From NCBI GenBank assembly GCA_035079385.1, contig JAVHKY010000061.1, forward strand, positions 1,674,001 through 1,738,000: a stretch of DNA of 64,000 nt, in the 5' to 3' direction. This document shows positions 45,771 through 56,006 of this stretch, one piece after another. The notes beneath the pieces are model-generated. The model saw nothing but the letters and a program-made list of their open reading frames with translations. It did no database searches and was not told the DNA's origin. The stretch is from Aspidiotus rigidus. Its lineage: Eukaryota > Arthropoda > Insecta > Hemiptera > Diaspididae. Both the position numbers and the translations under genes were made by a program. The stretch's first letter is position 1. Every line of letters starts with the position of its first letter.

Positions 45771-46002
45771 TGTGGCGGATACCACAATAATTTGACGGTA
45801 ATTTAAGGAAATTTGAATAAAAGAAACAATAAATGGATTACGGTTCACTTCATTTCCTTTATTCAGACGGTAAGGTTGAACGGTATTACATTTTACACGA
45901 GAGATCTCTCACATGGTTTTACGGTTCTTTACATGGTGTTATGCTGAAGAGCTGCACTGCTAGTCAGTGCAGCCAACGAACTCGTGAGCGCCGCTCGCGA
46001 CA
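45771..46002 (-). repeat. BEL 3' LTR
   Basis: 232 bp, ends TGTGGCGG...CGCGACA on the plus strand. Contains the palindrome GCTGCACTG/CAGTGCAGC. Differs from the other LTR copies at three sites near 45867, 45873 and 45930. Confidence 0.9.
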
Positions 46003-46308
46003 CTCCCGAAAGCAAAGAAAAAAAAAAAATGTTTACATTTTTTCGACTGATTGTGGCACATGATCGTGAACGGACGAGGGAAGTGAACCGGGAGAAAGTG
46101 AATTTACTGAATTAGTGAAAACATTGGAACAACGTGTACAGGAATGAAATTAAAATGAAAGTGAAGGAGAATTAACAGAAATGGTAAGTTGAATCAGTTG
46201 AATACATACATAATGATTTAAAGAGAAAGAAAAAAAAATTATAAACACAAATATACAATACAATAGTGAAATGGTACCTAACTTACATAAATATACAAAT
46301 TTACATGA

Positions 46309-46490
46309 TTAAAAGTCTAGATCTAATTCTATGACTTCTTCATCGGATTCGTGTATTTCTTCGCAGGAAATAGACACGATGGGATCGTATTCGGCAATCG
46401 GTTGAGTCGGGATGACGGATTGATTCGATGGCGAAATCTGGTCTCTCGGAATTTCCAACGGATACAGATGGAATACTGGTCGAGTAATAT
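46309..46490 (-). pseudogene. BEL polyprotein C-terminal tail (frame-shifted)
   Basis: Reads RPVFHLYPLEIPRDQ, the usual BEL ending after integrase (R-P-x-x-x-L-Y-P-L-E), followed by an acidic tail ending VIELDLDF and a TAA at 46309. It is out of frame with the integrase frame, which stops at 46491, so a one-base shift separates them. Confidence 0.75.
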
Positions 46491-48023
46491 TTATCTATTT
46501 CCCATACGCAAATCAACAGAGCGAATTTCTCCGTCTTCGCTCTTGTTTATAGCGATAATTCTGCCTAGTTTCCAATTTTGTCGTTTGATTTTGGGCTCGG
46601 AAACAAGAACGAGGGTGTTGATTTCAGGCGTGTAGGTATTCGTTTGTTTAGGAAATTGGTATCTCTGGTGGTTTACTCGTAGATTTTGTAAATAGATATT
46701 TTTCCATGTTGTCCAGAAATTGTTCGTCACCTGGTTGGACTGTTTCCATATGTGGAGTAGATGATCGGCGGTGATGGTTGGATTTGAAGCCGGACCAGCT
46801 TCTTCTGGTAGAACGAAATTCGCTTTCAACAGATCATTCGGAGTTAGCGGAGTATCTTCGAAGTCTTCCGAGACGTATGTTAAAGGTCTCGAATTTAAGA
46901 CGGCGGCAATTTCTGCGACGGTGGTTCGTAGCGCGGAGTCTGAAAGAGCGATTCCGTGTAGGGTGCGATGGAACGATTGTTTTAAAATTCCTACCATTCG
47001 CTCGTACACGCCGCCTTGCCAAGGTGAAAATTCAGGCAAGTATTTCCATTCAATATCGTGTCTGTATGAACTCGAAATGATTGAAAAGAGTAAATGGAAT
47101 TGCTTTGCATTATCAGATACGTGAAATGATGGTAACGTTCTTCTTGCAGCAACTCGTCGATATGCGTGGAGTAATTCTTCGGTCGTCATATCTTCGAGTA
47201 CTTCAAGGTCGATGGCTCGAATGACTAGATCTGTGATGATCAAAATGAAACGTTTCTGATCATTGATGATCAGAGGGCCACACGTATCGAGTCCAACGTG
47301 TGAAAATGGTGTGCAATTTTGCTGTAGTCGGAAGAATGGAATGGCAGAATTTTCTGGTTGACGGTATGACCTCGCTGTGAAGCGTTTACAACGGGTACAT
47401 TTTATAACGGCGGATGAAACAGCGGCTCGTCCTCTTGGAAGCCAAAACTCTCTACATAGAGCATTGAGTGTATACGCTGTTCCTTGGTGGTAGACTAGAG
47501 TATGAAAATACCTAATCAAGAGCTGGACAAAGTGAGAATCCTTGGCATTCGGTAGAAAAATCGGATACTTCGCTTTGTACGGTAGCGGTGCGTTTTGTAA
47601 ACGGTGAGAACATCGTATTATTCCTTCATCATCAAGAAATAAACCGAATTTTGAGATGAGATCGAGTTTTTGGTTCTTTTGTAGGGCTACGAAAACGTCT
47701 GTGAAATGGAAATTTTGTTCGGCTCGTAACCAAAGAAATTCGGCGTGCGAAACGGGTGTTTTTTCTAGATCAAACGATTTGAGTTTTTTTGTAATCGAGA
47801 ATCGATTGATGAACGAGATGGCGGATGCGGTAATACGAAGGAGATCGATGTACTCGGAATATTTTTCAATTTGGATTCCGAACGGAGGTTGGTATGTTAA
47901 TTGATTTGAAATTAACACTTTTTTAATTCGAAGAAGAGGTTGAAATTCATCTTCTATCTCTTCAAATTTATAGGTTTCTGATGGCCAATCTGATTCTGAA
48001 TTCAGCCACGTCGTCCGGACCAC
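46491..48023 (-). CDS. BEL integrase region
   Basis: The 510-aa frame starts at the RNase H-integrase junction and inserts retroelement DNA into the host genome. Around residues 170-215 is the zinc-binding HHCC domain (FHTLVYHQG ... CTRC). The catalytic core follows with its three acids: Asp in GLDTCGPL, Asp in VSDNAKQF and Glu in GGVYERMVG, the usual D,D,E order. Further on, LNSRPLTYV and LTPNDLL are typical of BEL/Pao integrases, then a DUF-like C-terminal part with YLQNLR and RGRI-type residues (KLGRII). The core looks intact. A one-base loss near 48020 separates it from RNase H, and another near 46490 from its tail. Confidence 0.9.
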   Translation of the reverse strand: MVRTTWLNSESDWPSETYKFEEIEDEFQPLLRIKKVLISNQLTYQPPFGIQIEKYSEYIDLLRITASAISFINRFSITKKLKSFDLEKTPVSHAEFLWLRAEQNFHFTDVFVALQKNQKLDLISKFGLFLDDEGIIRCSHRLQNAPLPYKAKYPIFLPNAKDSHFVQLLIRYFHTLVYHQGTAYTLNALCREFWLPRGRAAVSSAVIKCTRCKRFTARSYRQPENSAIPFFRLQQNCTPFSHVGLDTCGPLIINDQKRFILIITDLVIRAIDLEVLEDMTTEELLHAYRRVAARRTLPSFHVSDNAKQFHLLFSIISSSYRHDIEWKYLPEFSPWQGGVYERMVGILKQSFHRTLHGIALSDSALRTTVAEIAAVLNSRPLTYVSEDFEDTPLTPNDLLKANFVLPEEAGPASNPTITADHLLHIWKQSNQVTNNFWTTWKNIYLQNLRVNHQRYQFPKQTNTYTPEINTLVLVSEPKIKRQNWKLGRIIAINKSEDGEIRSVDLRMGNR

Positions 48024-49165
48024 CAGATGGAGTTATTGAAGTCGTTGATTGACGCTCCTCTTGATGGTATGTCGGCTGGGTTGTGTTCCGTCGGTACGTA
48101 ACAAAAAGAGATGTCTTTGACGGCTCGGATTTGATCTACACGGTTTTGAATAAATGTAGGTAAGATGCGTTGTTTACTAATCCATGATAATACACATTTA
48201 GAATCGGACCATATTATCTGTGCGCGATATTCGATTGGAATTGCTTTACGTATGAACAAGAGCGTACGCGTAGCGAGAACAAGTGCGAAAAGTTCTAATT
48301 TTGGAATCGTAAATGTGTCCGGTTTGACAATTCGGGATTTTGAAAAAATTAAATGTGATGATTGGTTATTTACAGATGAAATAATACGTATATACACAGC
48401 ACAAGCGTACGCTTTCGCGGATGCGTCACAGAAAATATGTAGTTCATATTTATTTGCACGGTGGTTGATATCGGCTATGAAACGCGGAATACCGATTTTT
48501 TTCGCGGCGATGAAATCAGTTTGAATGTTTTTCCATTCATCGTGAAACTTCGATTGAACTGGTGTATCCCATTCAGAATTTTCTCGTTGGATATCTTGAA
48601 TTAGGATTTTGGCTCTTGTTCGGATTGGTGAAAAGATGCCACACGGATCGTAAAATGAAGCTGTTGAACTTAGAACGTTACGTAAGGTGAGTGTATCGTT
48701 CGATTCGATTGCTTTAAAAGATTTTATGTACAATAAATCTGTGTATTGGTTCCACAGCATACCGAGAACAGATATTTTCTCAGAGTTCTCTCGCTGTTCG
48801 GATGGAATGAATTGACGTAGCGATTCGTCGTTGGTTGACCAGGCGCGTAAGTTCATAGAACATTTTTTAAAGAGCTCGTACGTTTTCTCATACATTTCTT
48901 TAGCGGTATCAAGATCGGAGGTGCCTGTACATAAATTATCGGCATAGAAATCGTGTTTAATGGCATGTGTAAATTCATTCTCATTTGTTTCCAGATGGTA
49001 ACGAATTGTTGCATTTAATAGAAATGGCGAAGCGATAATTCCGAAGGCTACTCTAGTGAATCGGAACATTTTTAGGTTGCGAGGCGTAAAAGGGATGTTG
49101 AATTTGTCAAACCATAGAAATCTGACATAATCGCGGTCTTCTTCATTGACTAGTAGTTGAAGAAA
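48002..49165 (-). pseudogene. BEL RT C-terminal half and RNase H
   Basis: The first residues after the break (AFLQLLVNEEDRD) belong to RT motif A, but its catalytic Asp is missing. Next come FTRVAFGIIASPFLLN (motif B region) and DFYADNLCTG (the YxDD box, here YADN). RNase H follows with Asp in IFCDASAKAYACAV, Glu in IPKLELFALVL and Asp in WSDSKCVLSW, and the end SRG typical of BEL before integrase. The open frame starts at ATG 49069, yet homology clearly begins upstream at about 49165. Confidence 0.85.
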
Positions 49166-49982
49166 GGCCAGCGAGCAGTACTATGAGATGGAAACGGAAT
49201 CTGAGAAACATGGCGGTAAGATCTGATAAAATATTGATTCCTTTGTAAATTGTATCGTTAATGCTGTTGAATTTCTTTCCAGAACGGGCAGATCCATCGT
49301 ATACGATGCGTAGAGCGGTGGATTTTTCAGGTGTGACGACAGCGCGGTGCGGCAAATAGTAGGCGTTTTCTTTAGTCATACTTTCAGCTGGTACTTCTTC
49401 GATTATACCGCATCGAAGTTGTTCTTCTATAATCGCATTGTAGCTTTCGAATAAGGACGATGTCATATTCCGGTGTAAGGATCGAAGTCGGCCTACTGCT
49501 AGCGCAAAGTTGTTGGGTAGGTTAGGTGGAAACTGTTTCCAGGGCCAGCGGATTTCGTATCGCTGGTCGACGAAACGTACATTTTTATAGAATTGTTCTA
49601 AAGCTGCCTCTTCCTCTTGCAGGCGTGTCTGCTGTGTGTCTTGAATACCAATTGCGTCAAGTGCACATAACTGGTCGATAGCCTGCTTCGGCTTTAAAGC
49701 GTAGAAGGCCGAGGGGGTTTGTGTGATTGGCTGGGCTGTTTTGCCGACCAACGACCAGCCAAATTCAGTACTGATGAGGAAACAATCCTCGGATATGGTT
49801 TTCTTTGCTTCTGGCTTGATGAAGTGCCAGAAATAATCGCTTCCGATAACCATATCTATCGGCTCGTTTTCGGCTTGCGGTACCTTGGAGAGTTTTTCGT
49901 ACTCCGGATACAGATCTTTAAATAATCTGTAATTAAATACGCTGCAGTTCTGCGGTAGTTCTGGTAGCATATCTAACTGCAT
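49143..49982 (-). pseudogene. BEL protease C-terminus and RT N-terminal half
   Basis: The frame runs from MQLDMLPELPQNCSVFNYRL through DMVIGSDYFWHFI and TEFGWSLVG (BEL-typical segments between protease and RT) to YYLPHRAVVTPEKSTALRIV and YDGSAR, the RT start. It ends at LTAMFLRFRFHLIVLLAG, where the sequence should enter motif A. A short deletion there removed the catalytic Asp and shifted the frame. It overlaps the protease frame by 10 bases. Confidence 0.85.
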
Positions 49983-50536
49983 TGATAGGTTAAAGTCACG
50001 ATTATTCGTGATCGTTGCACATGTTTGCGCAGTCTCGACTTGGATAGGCGATTGTTGTGCAAATACTGAATCGGCGTACGGGTATAAGAAGTAGGACGAA
50101 GACCCATACGTTTCGCGGTTCTCTTGCTGATATATGTAGCATTACATCCATTATCTAATAACGCTCGGATGGAATGTGGACGCAAAGTTTCCGGATTGAT
50201 TAACGTTACGGTGAAGGTCGTATGCGCACCTAAGCTGGCGTTGGCGAATTGGATAGTACGAGTGTGTACATTCTCTGTACCAGATGTTGAAGGTAAATTT
50301 ATGGATGCTTGAGCAACTTTCAGTCGATCATGTTCGAACATCGTAGGGCATAATGAGCGGTGATGGGCGTTTTTTTGTTGACAAAGCGAACAAATTATAT
50401 TTTCCGTACACTGACTTAGTGTGTGATAAGGGCTTAAGCAAGCTAGACAACGATTTTTAGCTGCTTCCCGGCGTGCGGTTAACGAGAGAACGTTTCTGCA
50501 CGATGCGGAGTAATGTTTTCTGAAGAAAATGCGCAC
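49973..50536 (-). pseudogene. BEL zinc knuckles and aspartic protease region
   Basis: Carries two nucleic-acid-binding zinc knuckles: CLACLSPYHTLSQC (C-x2-C-x4-H-x4-C) and CSLCQQKNAHHRSLC (C-x2-C-x5-H-x4-C). The protease active-site region is IRALLDNGCNATYISKRTA, with DNG where retroelement proteases have DS/TG. The frame is left again near 50060, after RTPIQ. Upstream it meets the Gag frame by a one-base shift near 50508. Confidence 0.85.
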
Positions 50537-50943
50537 GGAGGTGTATTTAAGGGTGTATTTTTGACGGTCGGTGCCTTATACTTTGTATTTTGTTCTTTCG
50601 CTTTTAGGAACAATGCTGTCGTTGTCGATTTTGGTCGAGGCGAGTCGGATCCGTAAACTGTACCTGTAGATGCAAGCGCAGCCTGCACGCCCGTCCGCAT
50701 CGTTATATAATCGGACATCTGGCGCTGAAATTCGGAAATTGGTAAGATTTTCGTACCATTGATCAAATGAATCACGTAAGTCGGATATTTACTGATCACT
50801 TGATCTCGAAGAGCAGGGTTCTTGTCTACGTCTTCTCCGTGACTTCTCAATGTAGCAAAAAGACCTTCTAATTCGTGAAAAACCGATCTTAAACTTTCGG
50901 CATTATTATTCGCTCTCTTTAACGAACTAATACTGTAATACAA
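50479..50943 (-). pseudogene. BEL Gag, second part
   Basis: Continues Gag after a one-base loss near 50933: SSLKRANNNAESLRSVFHEL and the segment VIHLINGTKILPISEFQRQM are typical of the DUF1759-type Gag of BEL/Pao. It ends where the zinc-knuckle frame takes over. Confidence 0.8.
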
Positions 50944-51541
50944 TTTTCGATATTACCCTATCAGCATGGTCGAAGCGAGATGCTAATAATTGTAAGGCGG
51001 TGTCGTAATTATCGTCGTCGAGGTTTAGTTTCCCGATAATTTGATGTGCTTCGCCGGTAACTGCCGTTTGAAGATGACGTAATTTTTCGGCTGCTGGTAT
51101 CGGAAGCGTATCGAACTTAAGATGAAAGGCTTTAATGAACGGTTGATACATTGAGTACAAACCAGAAAACGTGGGCAGAGGAATTTCTGGAATTTTCCTT
51201 TGCACATGGTTAATATTTGGTTGAACCACGGTTGTTGCGGCAGAATTTTCGGATTTGGTCGGTTGGTTAAATCGAGATGTAAGGATACGTTCGATTTTCT
51301 TCTCTGTGCGAAGAGCACGTGCTACGAAGGGTAACGCATCAGAGTAATTGTAGTCTAATTTGTTTTTACCTTTCGGCTGGAAAGATTGAACTTGTTTTAA
51401 ATCAATTTTCAGACCTTCCAAGGCGTCGGTGAGTTCATCCTGTTCTGGTGAATCCTTTTCTAGAATAGAATCGGTTTCTCTGAGTGAACTTTGGAGGCTG
51501 GCATTCCAAAACGAAAATTGTTCGGAAGTTTGTTCGGTCAT
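50927..51541 (-). pseudogene. BEL Gag, first part
   Basis: Begins MTEQTSEQFSFWNASLQ (ATG at 51541; an upstream ATG at 51556 is also open). IPEIPLPTFSGLYSMYQPFI followed by DTLPIPAAEKLRHLQ is the conserved DUF1759 Gag motif (L-P-x-F-x-G, KL-x-x-L). It ends at a stop caused by the one-base loss near 50933. Its first part (to 51461) is copied again at 52068-52150 by the tandem duplication. Confidence 0.85.
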
Positions 51542-51793
51542 TTTGAATACAAACACGGAATTTCTACGGATCTACGAAATTACGAAGATTTGACGGTTGT
51601 GAATTAACACGCGACGGGTTTTATTTTCGAAACGGATTTTTTGAATAATGAAAGACGATCTTACGAACGGAACGGATTCGGACACGTGACGGAATAACAC
51701 GCGACCACGGTTATTTTTCGGAAAACGGATTTTTTCCAAAAAATAAAGGTTTTTTACGGAGCAGTAAAAGTTTATATGAACACTCTGCTACCA

Positions 51794-52025
51794 TGTGGCG
51801 GATACCACAATAATTTGACGGTAATTTAAGGAAATTTGAATAAAAGAAACAATAAATGGATTACGGTTCACTTCATTTCCTTTATTCGGACGGTATGGTT
51901 GAACGGTATTACATTTTACACGAGAGATCTCTCACATGGTTTTACGGTACTTTACATGGTGTTATGCTGAAGAGCTGCACTGCTAGTCAGTGCAGCCAAC
52001 GAACTCGTGAGCGCCGCTCGCGACA
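51794..52025 (-). repeat. BEL 5' LTR
   Basis: 232 bp and identical to the third copy at 52401-52632. Followed on the plus strand by the target duplication CCCAG. Confidence 0.9.
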
Positions 52026-52400
52026 CCCAGTGGTCCGTTTAACAGCGAGCCAACATTAAGGTGACAGTAGAATAGAATCGGTTTCTCTGAGTGAACTTTG
52101 GAGGCTGGCATTCCAAAACGAAAATTGTTCGGAAGTTTGTTCGGTCATTTTGAATACAAACACGGAATTTCTACGGATCTACGAAATTACGAAGATTTGA
52201 CGGTTGTGAATTAACACGCGACGGGTTTTATTTTCGAAACGGATTTTTTGAATAATGAAAGACGATCTTACGAACGGAACGGATTCGGACACGTGACGGA
52301 ATAACACGCGACCACGGTTATTTTTCGGAAAACGGATTTTTTCCAAAAAATAAAGGTTTTTTACGGAGCAGTAAAAGTTTATATGAACACTCTGCTACCA

Positions 52401-52632
52401 TGTGGCGGATACCACAATAATTTGACGGTAATTTAAGGAAATTTGAATAAAAGAAACAATAAATGGATTACGGTTCACTTCATTTCCTTTATTCGGACGG
52501 TATGGTTGAACGGTATTACATTTTACACGAGAGATCTCTCACATGGTTTTACGGTACTTTACATGGTGTTATGCTGAAGAGCTGCACTGCTAGTCAGTGC
52601 AGCCAACGAACTCGTGAGCGCCGCTCGCGACA
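52401..52632 (-). repeat. Third BEL LTR, made by the tandem duplication
   Basis: 232 bp, identical to 51794-52025, followed by a second CCCAG copy at 52633-52637. Confidence 0.9.
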
Positions 52633-52769
52633 CCCAGTGGTCCGTTTAACAGCGAGCCAACATTAAGGTGACAGTATCGATCTTGCGATATTAGATATCA
52701 ACTTTCCGACTATCGATTCAGAAAGTTGCAAAGTAACGATAATTTCGATTATTTACTCTTGATAACACG

Positions 52770-53528
52770 GTGATAGCGGCAGTGTTCGATGTTCATGTTC
52801 ACAATAAAGTTGAAATTTATTCGAAACTACGTACGGTCACGTATTATTTATTGGTTACTTACTTATCGATTACATACTTACTTAATTATCGTTCAACGAG
52901 TACAAGTGTTGTTCAGAGCACAGATGCACCAGTTCTTGGAGGAGTTGAAGATTACGATTTCCTCCATGAATATTCATATTATGAAGACGATTTGCAAGTT
53001 GAATACGAATTTGATGGGCCTTACGATGAAGACACTGGCGAGGCAGGCACTGTTTCAGATAATATTACGGCGTACATTGGTGGCTTCATTGCCCACAGTT
53101 TACAAGATAAATTCAAATGCTGCAAAGAGGTACTTATTGAACAGGATGAGAGCATGAAGAATCATCCTCGTAATGATTTGATTAAACTGAAATCAAGAGG
53201 ACGGCTGTCGTATCCAGCCACAGCTATTTTCACATTGTGCGCATTGGCAGAACGAATCTTCTTGAAAGATATAAATCATCTATACAGACACACTTTCAGG
53301 GACGATTTGGTCAAAAAAATTGTGGCAGTACATTGCGAAAATTTTTTTAATCAAGTGATGTTTGTACCCTGCTTCCAAGATGAGAAACATCGCTTGAAAC
53401 TTATAAATGCGATTGCGAAGAAGTACGCAAGGGTACGAATATTCCACGAGTTAAAACGTCTGTCCGAACGAAAAGAGAAAAACATACGACGCGTGTATTC
53501 TAAGTTGATTCATTTTAAACATTTTTGA
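52770..53528 (+). pseudogene. P/THAP9-like transposase C-terminal remnant
   Basis: The 252-aa frame starts with about 55 residues that look non-coding. It then has an acidic stretch (DYDFLHEYSYYEDDLQVEYE) and the segment ITAYIGGFIAHSLQDKFKCC, followed by NDLIKLKSRGRLSYPATAIF and ALAERIFL. This resembles the C-terminal region of P-element/THAP9-type transposases (YIAG..., C..C, LI..K..GGL..P). The N-terminal THAP and the catalytic RNase-H-like parts are absent, so it is a deletion derivative. The 8-bp TSD of the host element supports the assignment. hAT is the main alternative. The true exon may begin near 52918 after an acceptor-like TTGTTCAG. Confidence 0.65.
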
Positions 53529-53995
53529 TAATTCGACCTAATGTTCTTTGTTTTTTAAGGGTAAGCTGACACAGAAGAAATTACGTAAATACTTCTACGC
53601 AAATACTTCTACGAATACGCAGATTAGAGCATAATGAATGTGTGATAGCTGCCATTTATTATATTTCTAGCGGTAATTCACGATAATTGTTATATTTCAT
53701 AGTAATAACTTTGTGCAATATTATTCTTGTCTTGAAAATTCAATTCGAAAATGCTGACATTACCTTACCATCATTCTTTTTCAACGGAGATCGGTGATAA
53801 TTACGCATCTACCGATAACGCCGATAACTAATTTTTTACATCGATAAACGAATCGATATCAATCGATAATCGGAACATTGAAATCAAAAATCGCGTGATC
53901 GATGTTGTACCCTTAAATATGTTGGCCCGCTGTCTAACGTTACGAACGTATAACAACTGGGTATCCATGTACTGTATGATCTATAAGGTGCCAAG

Positions 53996-54182
53996 CCGTT
54001 CACGCGTTGGTATTTACTGCCACACTCGGAGTAAGCGTGATGCCGCGAGACCGAAATAGTATATTATGCTATAAGGGCCGGAGGAGAGCGATTTCTATAC
54101 GAGCGCTTCGGCGACCCGAGCCGCGGCGAGGGCCGCCATACAGCGCGAGTATATCGCTTTCCTCCGTTCACGTGTGGCGTAC
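53996..54182. mobile_element. GC-rich inverted-repeat fragment
   Basis: GGAGGAGAGCGATTTCTATA and TATCGCTTTCCTCC are inverted, with CGGCGACCCGAGCCGCGGCG in the centre. It is probably a small MITE, and its ends are unclear. Confidence 0.4.
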
Positions 54183-54531
54183 GCTATTTTTCGGTTCACA
54201 TGAATAAAAACGCAAAAGCGAGATGATCTGTAATTAAAATTTTCACTTTTTTATTAGAGCATCATAACATTGTTGATGGAAAACGAAATTGTAATTTTCT
54301 TAAAACTGATGAACACAAGGAAAAATTCGAGTGTTGTATTTAAAATTATCAAAAGATCATTTTTGTCCGCGACCGCCAAAATGTTTGGCGCATACAGAAT
54401 ACGCGCATGCGCGCAACCTAACTCTTCGAGCTCTTAAGTAAAAAAACGCGTCTTCGCGTCCTACAACGAAGCACCGCGTCCTACAACGAAGCACCGAAGG
54501 AACGCGTTTTTATTAATGTGAACCGAAATAG
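54183..54531. mobile_element. MITE with CTATTTTTCGGTTCACAT ends
   Basis: A 349-bp element. The left CTATTTTTCGGTTCACATGA and right TTAATGTGAACCGAAATAG ends are inverted, followed inward by AATAAAAACGC on both sides. A 20-bp block (CGCGTCCTACAACGAAGCAC) occurs twice in tandem near its right end. Confidence 0.7.
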
Positions 54532-54571
54532 TAGTAATGGGGTCTTGACTTCAAGACCCGTCATTACTACT
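54530..54571. repeat. Small hairpin repeat H43, copy 1
   Basis: AGTAGTAATGGGGTCTTG and CAAGACCCGTCATTACTACT form a nearly perfect hairpin with a tiny loop. A second copy is at 57501-57543. Confidence 0.75.
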
Positions 54572-54771
54572 TTGGTGTATAAAATTTCCATCATTTTTTC
54601 ATATTTTTCAGCTTATAAAGAATTTCTCTCCATCAAGTTATACACTGAGGTAATTTATTTGTAAGACCTTTATGGATTGCATAAATAGTTTGAGCAATGA
54701 GTACATTTTTCTCGTGGACATTATGTGCCTTTAACCCCATTTCGATATTTTCTAGACTTAAGGGTATGCTC

Positions 54772-55197
54772 TACCTAGTCACTCACACACAGAAAATACA
54801 CGTGTATTACACAAAATGGTGTGTTGCGGGTAGTGATTTTTGCCCACATATAACATATCGAATAATGTACAAAATGATTCGGAACGTGGTGTAATTTATT
54901 CTTGAAGTTGAGGAAAATACGGCTAATTAGTTGACAGATCGCGAAATATTTTGAATGATCTTCAGGAAACGTTTAAACTTACGTCTGAAGGGGCCATCTT
55001 CGAATCGTTGAATTCCAATTAATGAACAAAATTAGTTCGTGTGAACCAATTAGCCGTATTTTCCTAAGTTTTGTCTACGTAAATACGAAGTTTCAAGATA
55101 TTTCATGCTTTATTTAATCAGTTATCTCGGGGCAAAAATCGCAACATGTGATACATATTTTGTGTGTGTCTACGTGTGAGTGACTAGGTAGAGCATA
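54772..55197. mobile_element. MITE with GTATGCTCTACC ends, inside an exon
   Basis: A 426-bp element. Inverted ends are GGTATGCTCTACCTAGTCAC and GTGACTAGGTAGAGCATACT, and AATTAGCCGTATTTTCCT is mirrored inside. Only a possible 2-bp duplication was seen. Confidence 0.75.
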
Positions 55198-55514
55198 CTG
55201 GAGAAAGAATGAACAATGGCTGAAGAATGATGATAAAAGATTCCGGCATGTTTAGCAATTAAATCATCGTCAATATTTTTACTGTTTAAGTAATTTTTGA
55301 AGAAGATGACGTCTGGATCTGGAGATTTTAACAATATGTACCCCATTCTTAGATAATGTATGGATAAATCCTCTTTTTTTACAAGTGTAGCTGGAATTTG
55401 AAATTGGCTTATAGATTTCTGTATTTCATTATTCATGTCCTGCTTCGTAAGTGTAATAGAAGGAATATGTAGCAATTCAAACTTTTCAAAATCCGTTCTA
55501 CATAAAGCCATAAT

Positions 55515-56006
55515 TATAGATACCTAAAAGAGACAAGATAGCTAACTTCGTTAGTTCTAGTGTTCCACCGCACGCCAACACAGCGACACAGTATTCTTGG
55601 GCTAAATTAACATTGCGCTTATGGATGTTTTTCAGTTTTCATCAATTATCTCGGAAACCGTTCATTTTTATGAAAAAATGAAGAGAACAAAATTTATTCC
55701 CCTTGTAATTTCCTATCAAATGAGACCTACTTTGAATTTTTTTTTTTCAAAATATGAAATAGGTCTCATACGATAGGAAATTACAAGGGGAATAAATTTT
55801 GTTCTTTTCATTTTTTCGTAAAAATAAACGGTTTCCGAGATAATTGATGAATACTGAAAAACGTCCATAAGCGCAATGTTAACTTAGCCCTACAATACAG
55901 TGGCGCTATCTCTCGGCACGTAAATTAGCTCGACAAAAATCGGGTACCGGATTTTAACACAGCGCATATGGAGAGTTAGCTATCTTGTCTCTTTTAGGTA
56001 TCTATA
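55515..56006. mobile_element. Palindromic MITE with 8-bp TSD, inside an exon
   Basis: A 492-bp element. The ends TATAGATACCTAAAAGAGAC and GTCTCTTTTAGGTATCTATA are perfect complements, as are long inner parts (GAAATTACAAGGGGAATAAA). An exact 8-bp repeat GCCATAAT flanks it (55507-55514 and 56007-56014). The 8-bp duplication suggests a hAT- or P-type source. Confidence 0.9.

Larger units (their letters stand above)
45771..52025 (-). mobile_element. BEL/Pao LTR retrotransposon, degraded coding region
   Basis: A complete 6255-bp element transcribed on the minus strand. LTRs lie at 45771-46002 (3') and 51794-52025 (5'), with a 5-bp target duplication CCCAG (45766-45770 and 52026-52030). Next to the 5' LTR a likely primer-binding site TGGTAGCAGAG starts at once. 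Domain order Gag, zinc knuckles, protease, RT, RNase H, integrase is that of BEL/Pao. The two LTRs differ at three positions in 232 bp by eye, so the insertion is fairly young. Still, about six reading-frame breaks and a deletion in RT have disabled it. No envelope-like frame was seen. Confidence 0.92.
51461..52674. repeat. 607-bp tandem duplication across BEL 5' end and flank
   Basis: Two units (51461-52067 and 52068-52674), identical by eye. Each contains the start of Gag, the leader, a full LTR, the target-site copy CCCAG and 37 bp of host-element flank. The junction shows at most 2 bp of shared sequence (TA). It is therefore a local duplication after insertion, not a second retrotransposition. 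Confidence 0.92.
45742..53987 (+). mobile_element. P-like transposon split by a BEL retrotransposon
   Basis: TIRs are TAGATCATACAGTACATGGA on the left and the inverse TCCATGTACTGTATGATCTA on the right. An exact 8-bp repeat GTGCCAAG flanks them (45734-45741 and 53988-53995). After removing the BEL insertion and the tandem duplication, the element is about 1.4 kb (45742-45770 plus 52675-53987, with the part 52031-52067 in between). Inner TIR parts also match (TTTAACAGCGAGCCAACAT versus the inverse near 53925). It holds the transposase remnant at 52770-53528. Confidence 0.8.

Noticed and set aside
51856..52059. 67-aa frame found three times (MDYGSLHFLYSDG...)
   Set aside because: It is the BEL LTR read on the plus strand, so it is not a gene.
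52066..52632. Second BEL insertion
   Set aside because: The LTR here shares exactly the same flank and Gag start as the first, so a tandem duplication explains it.
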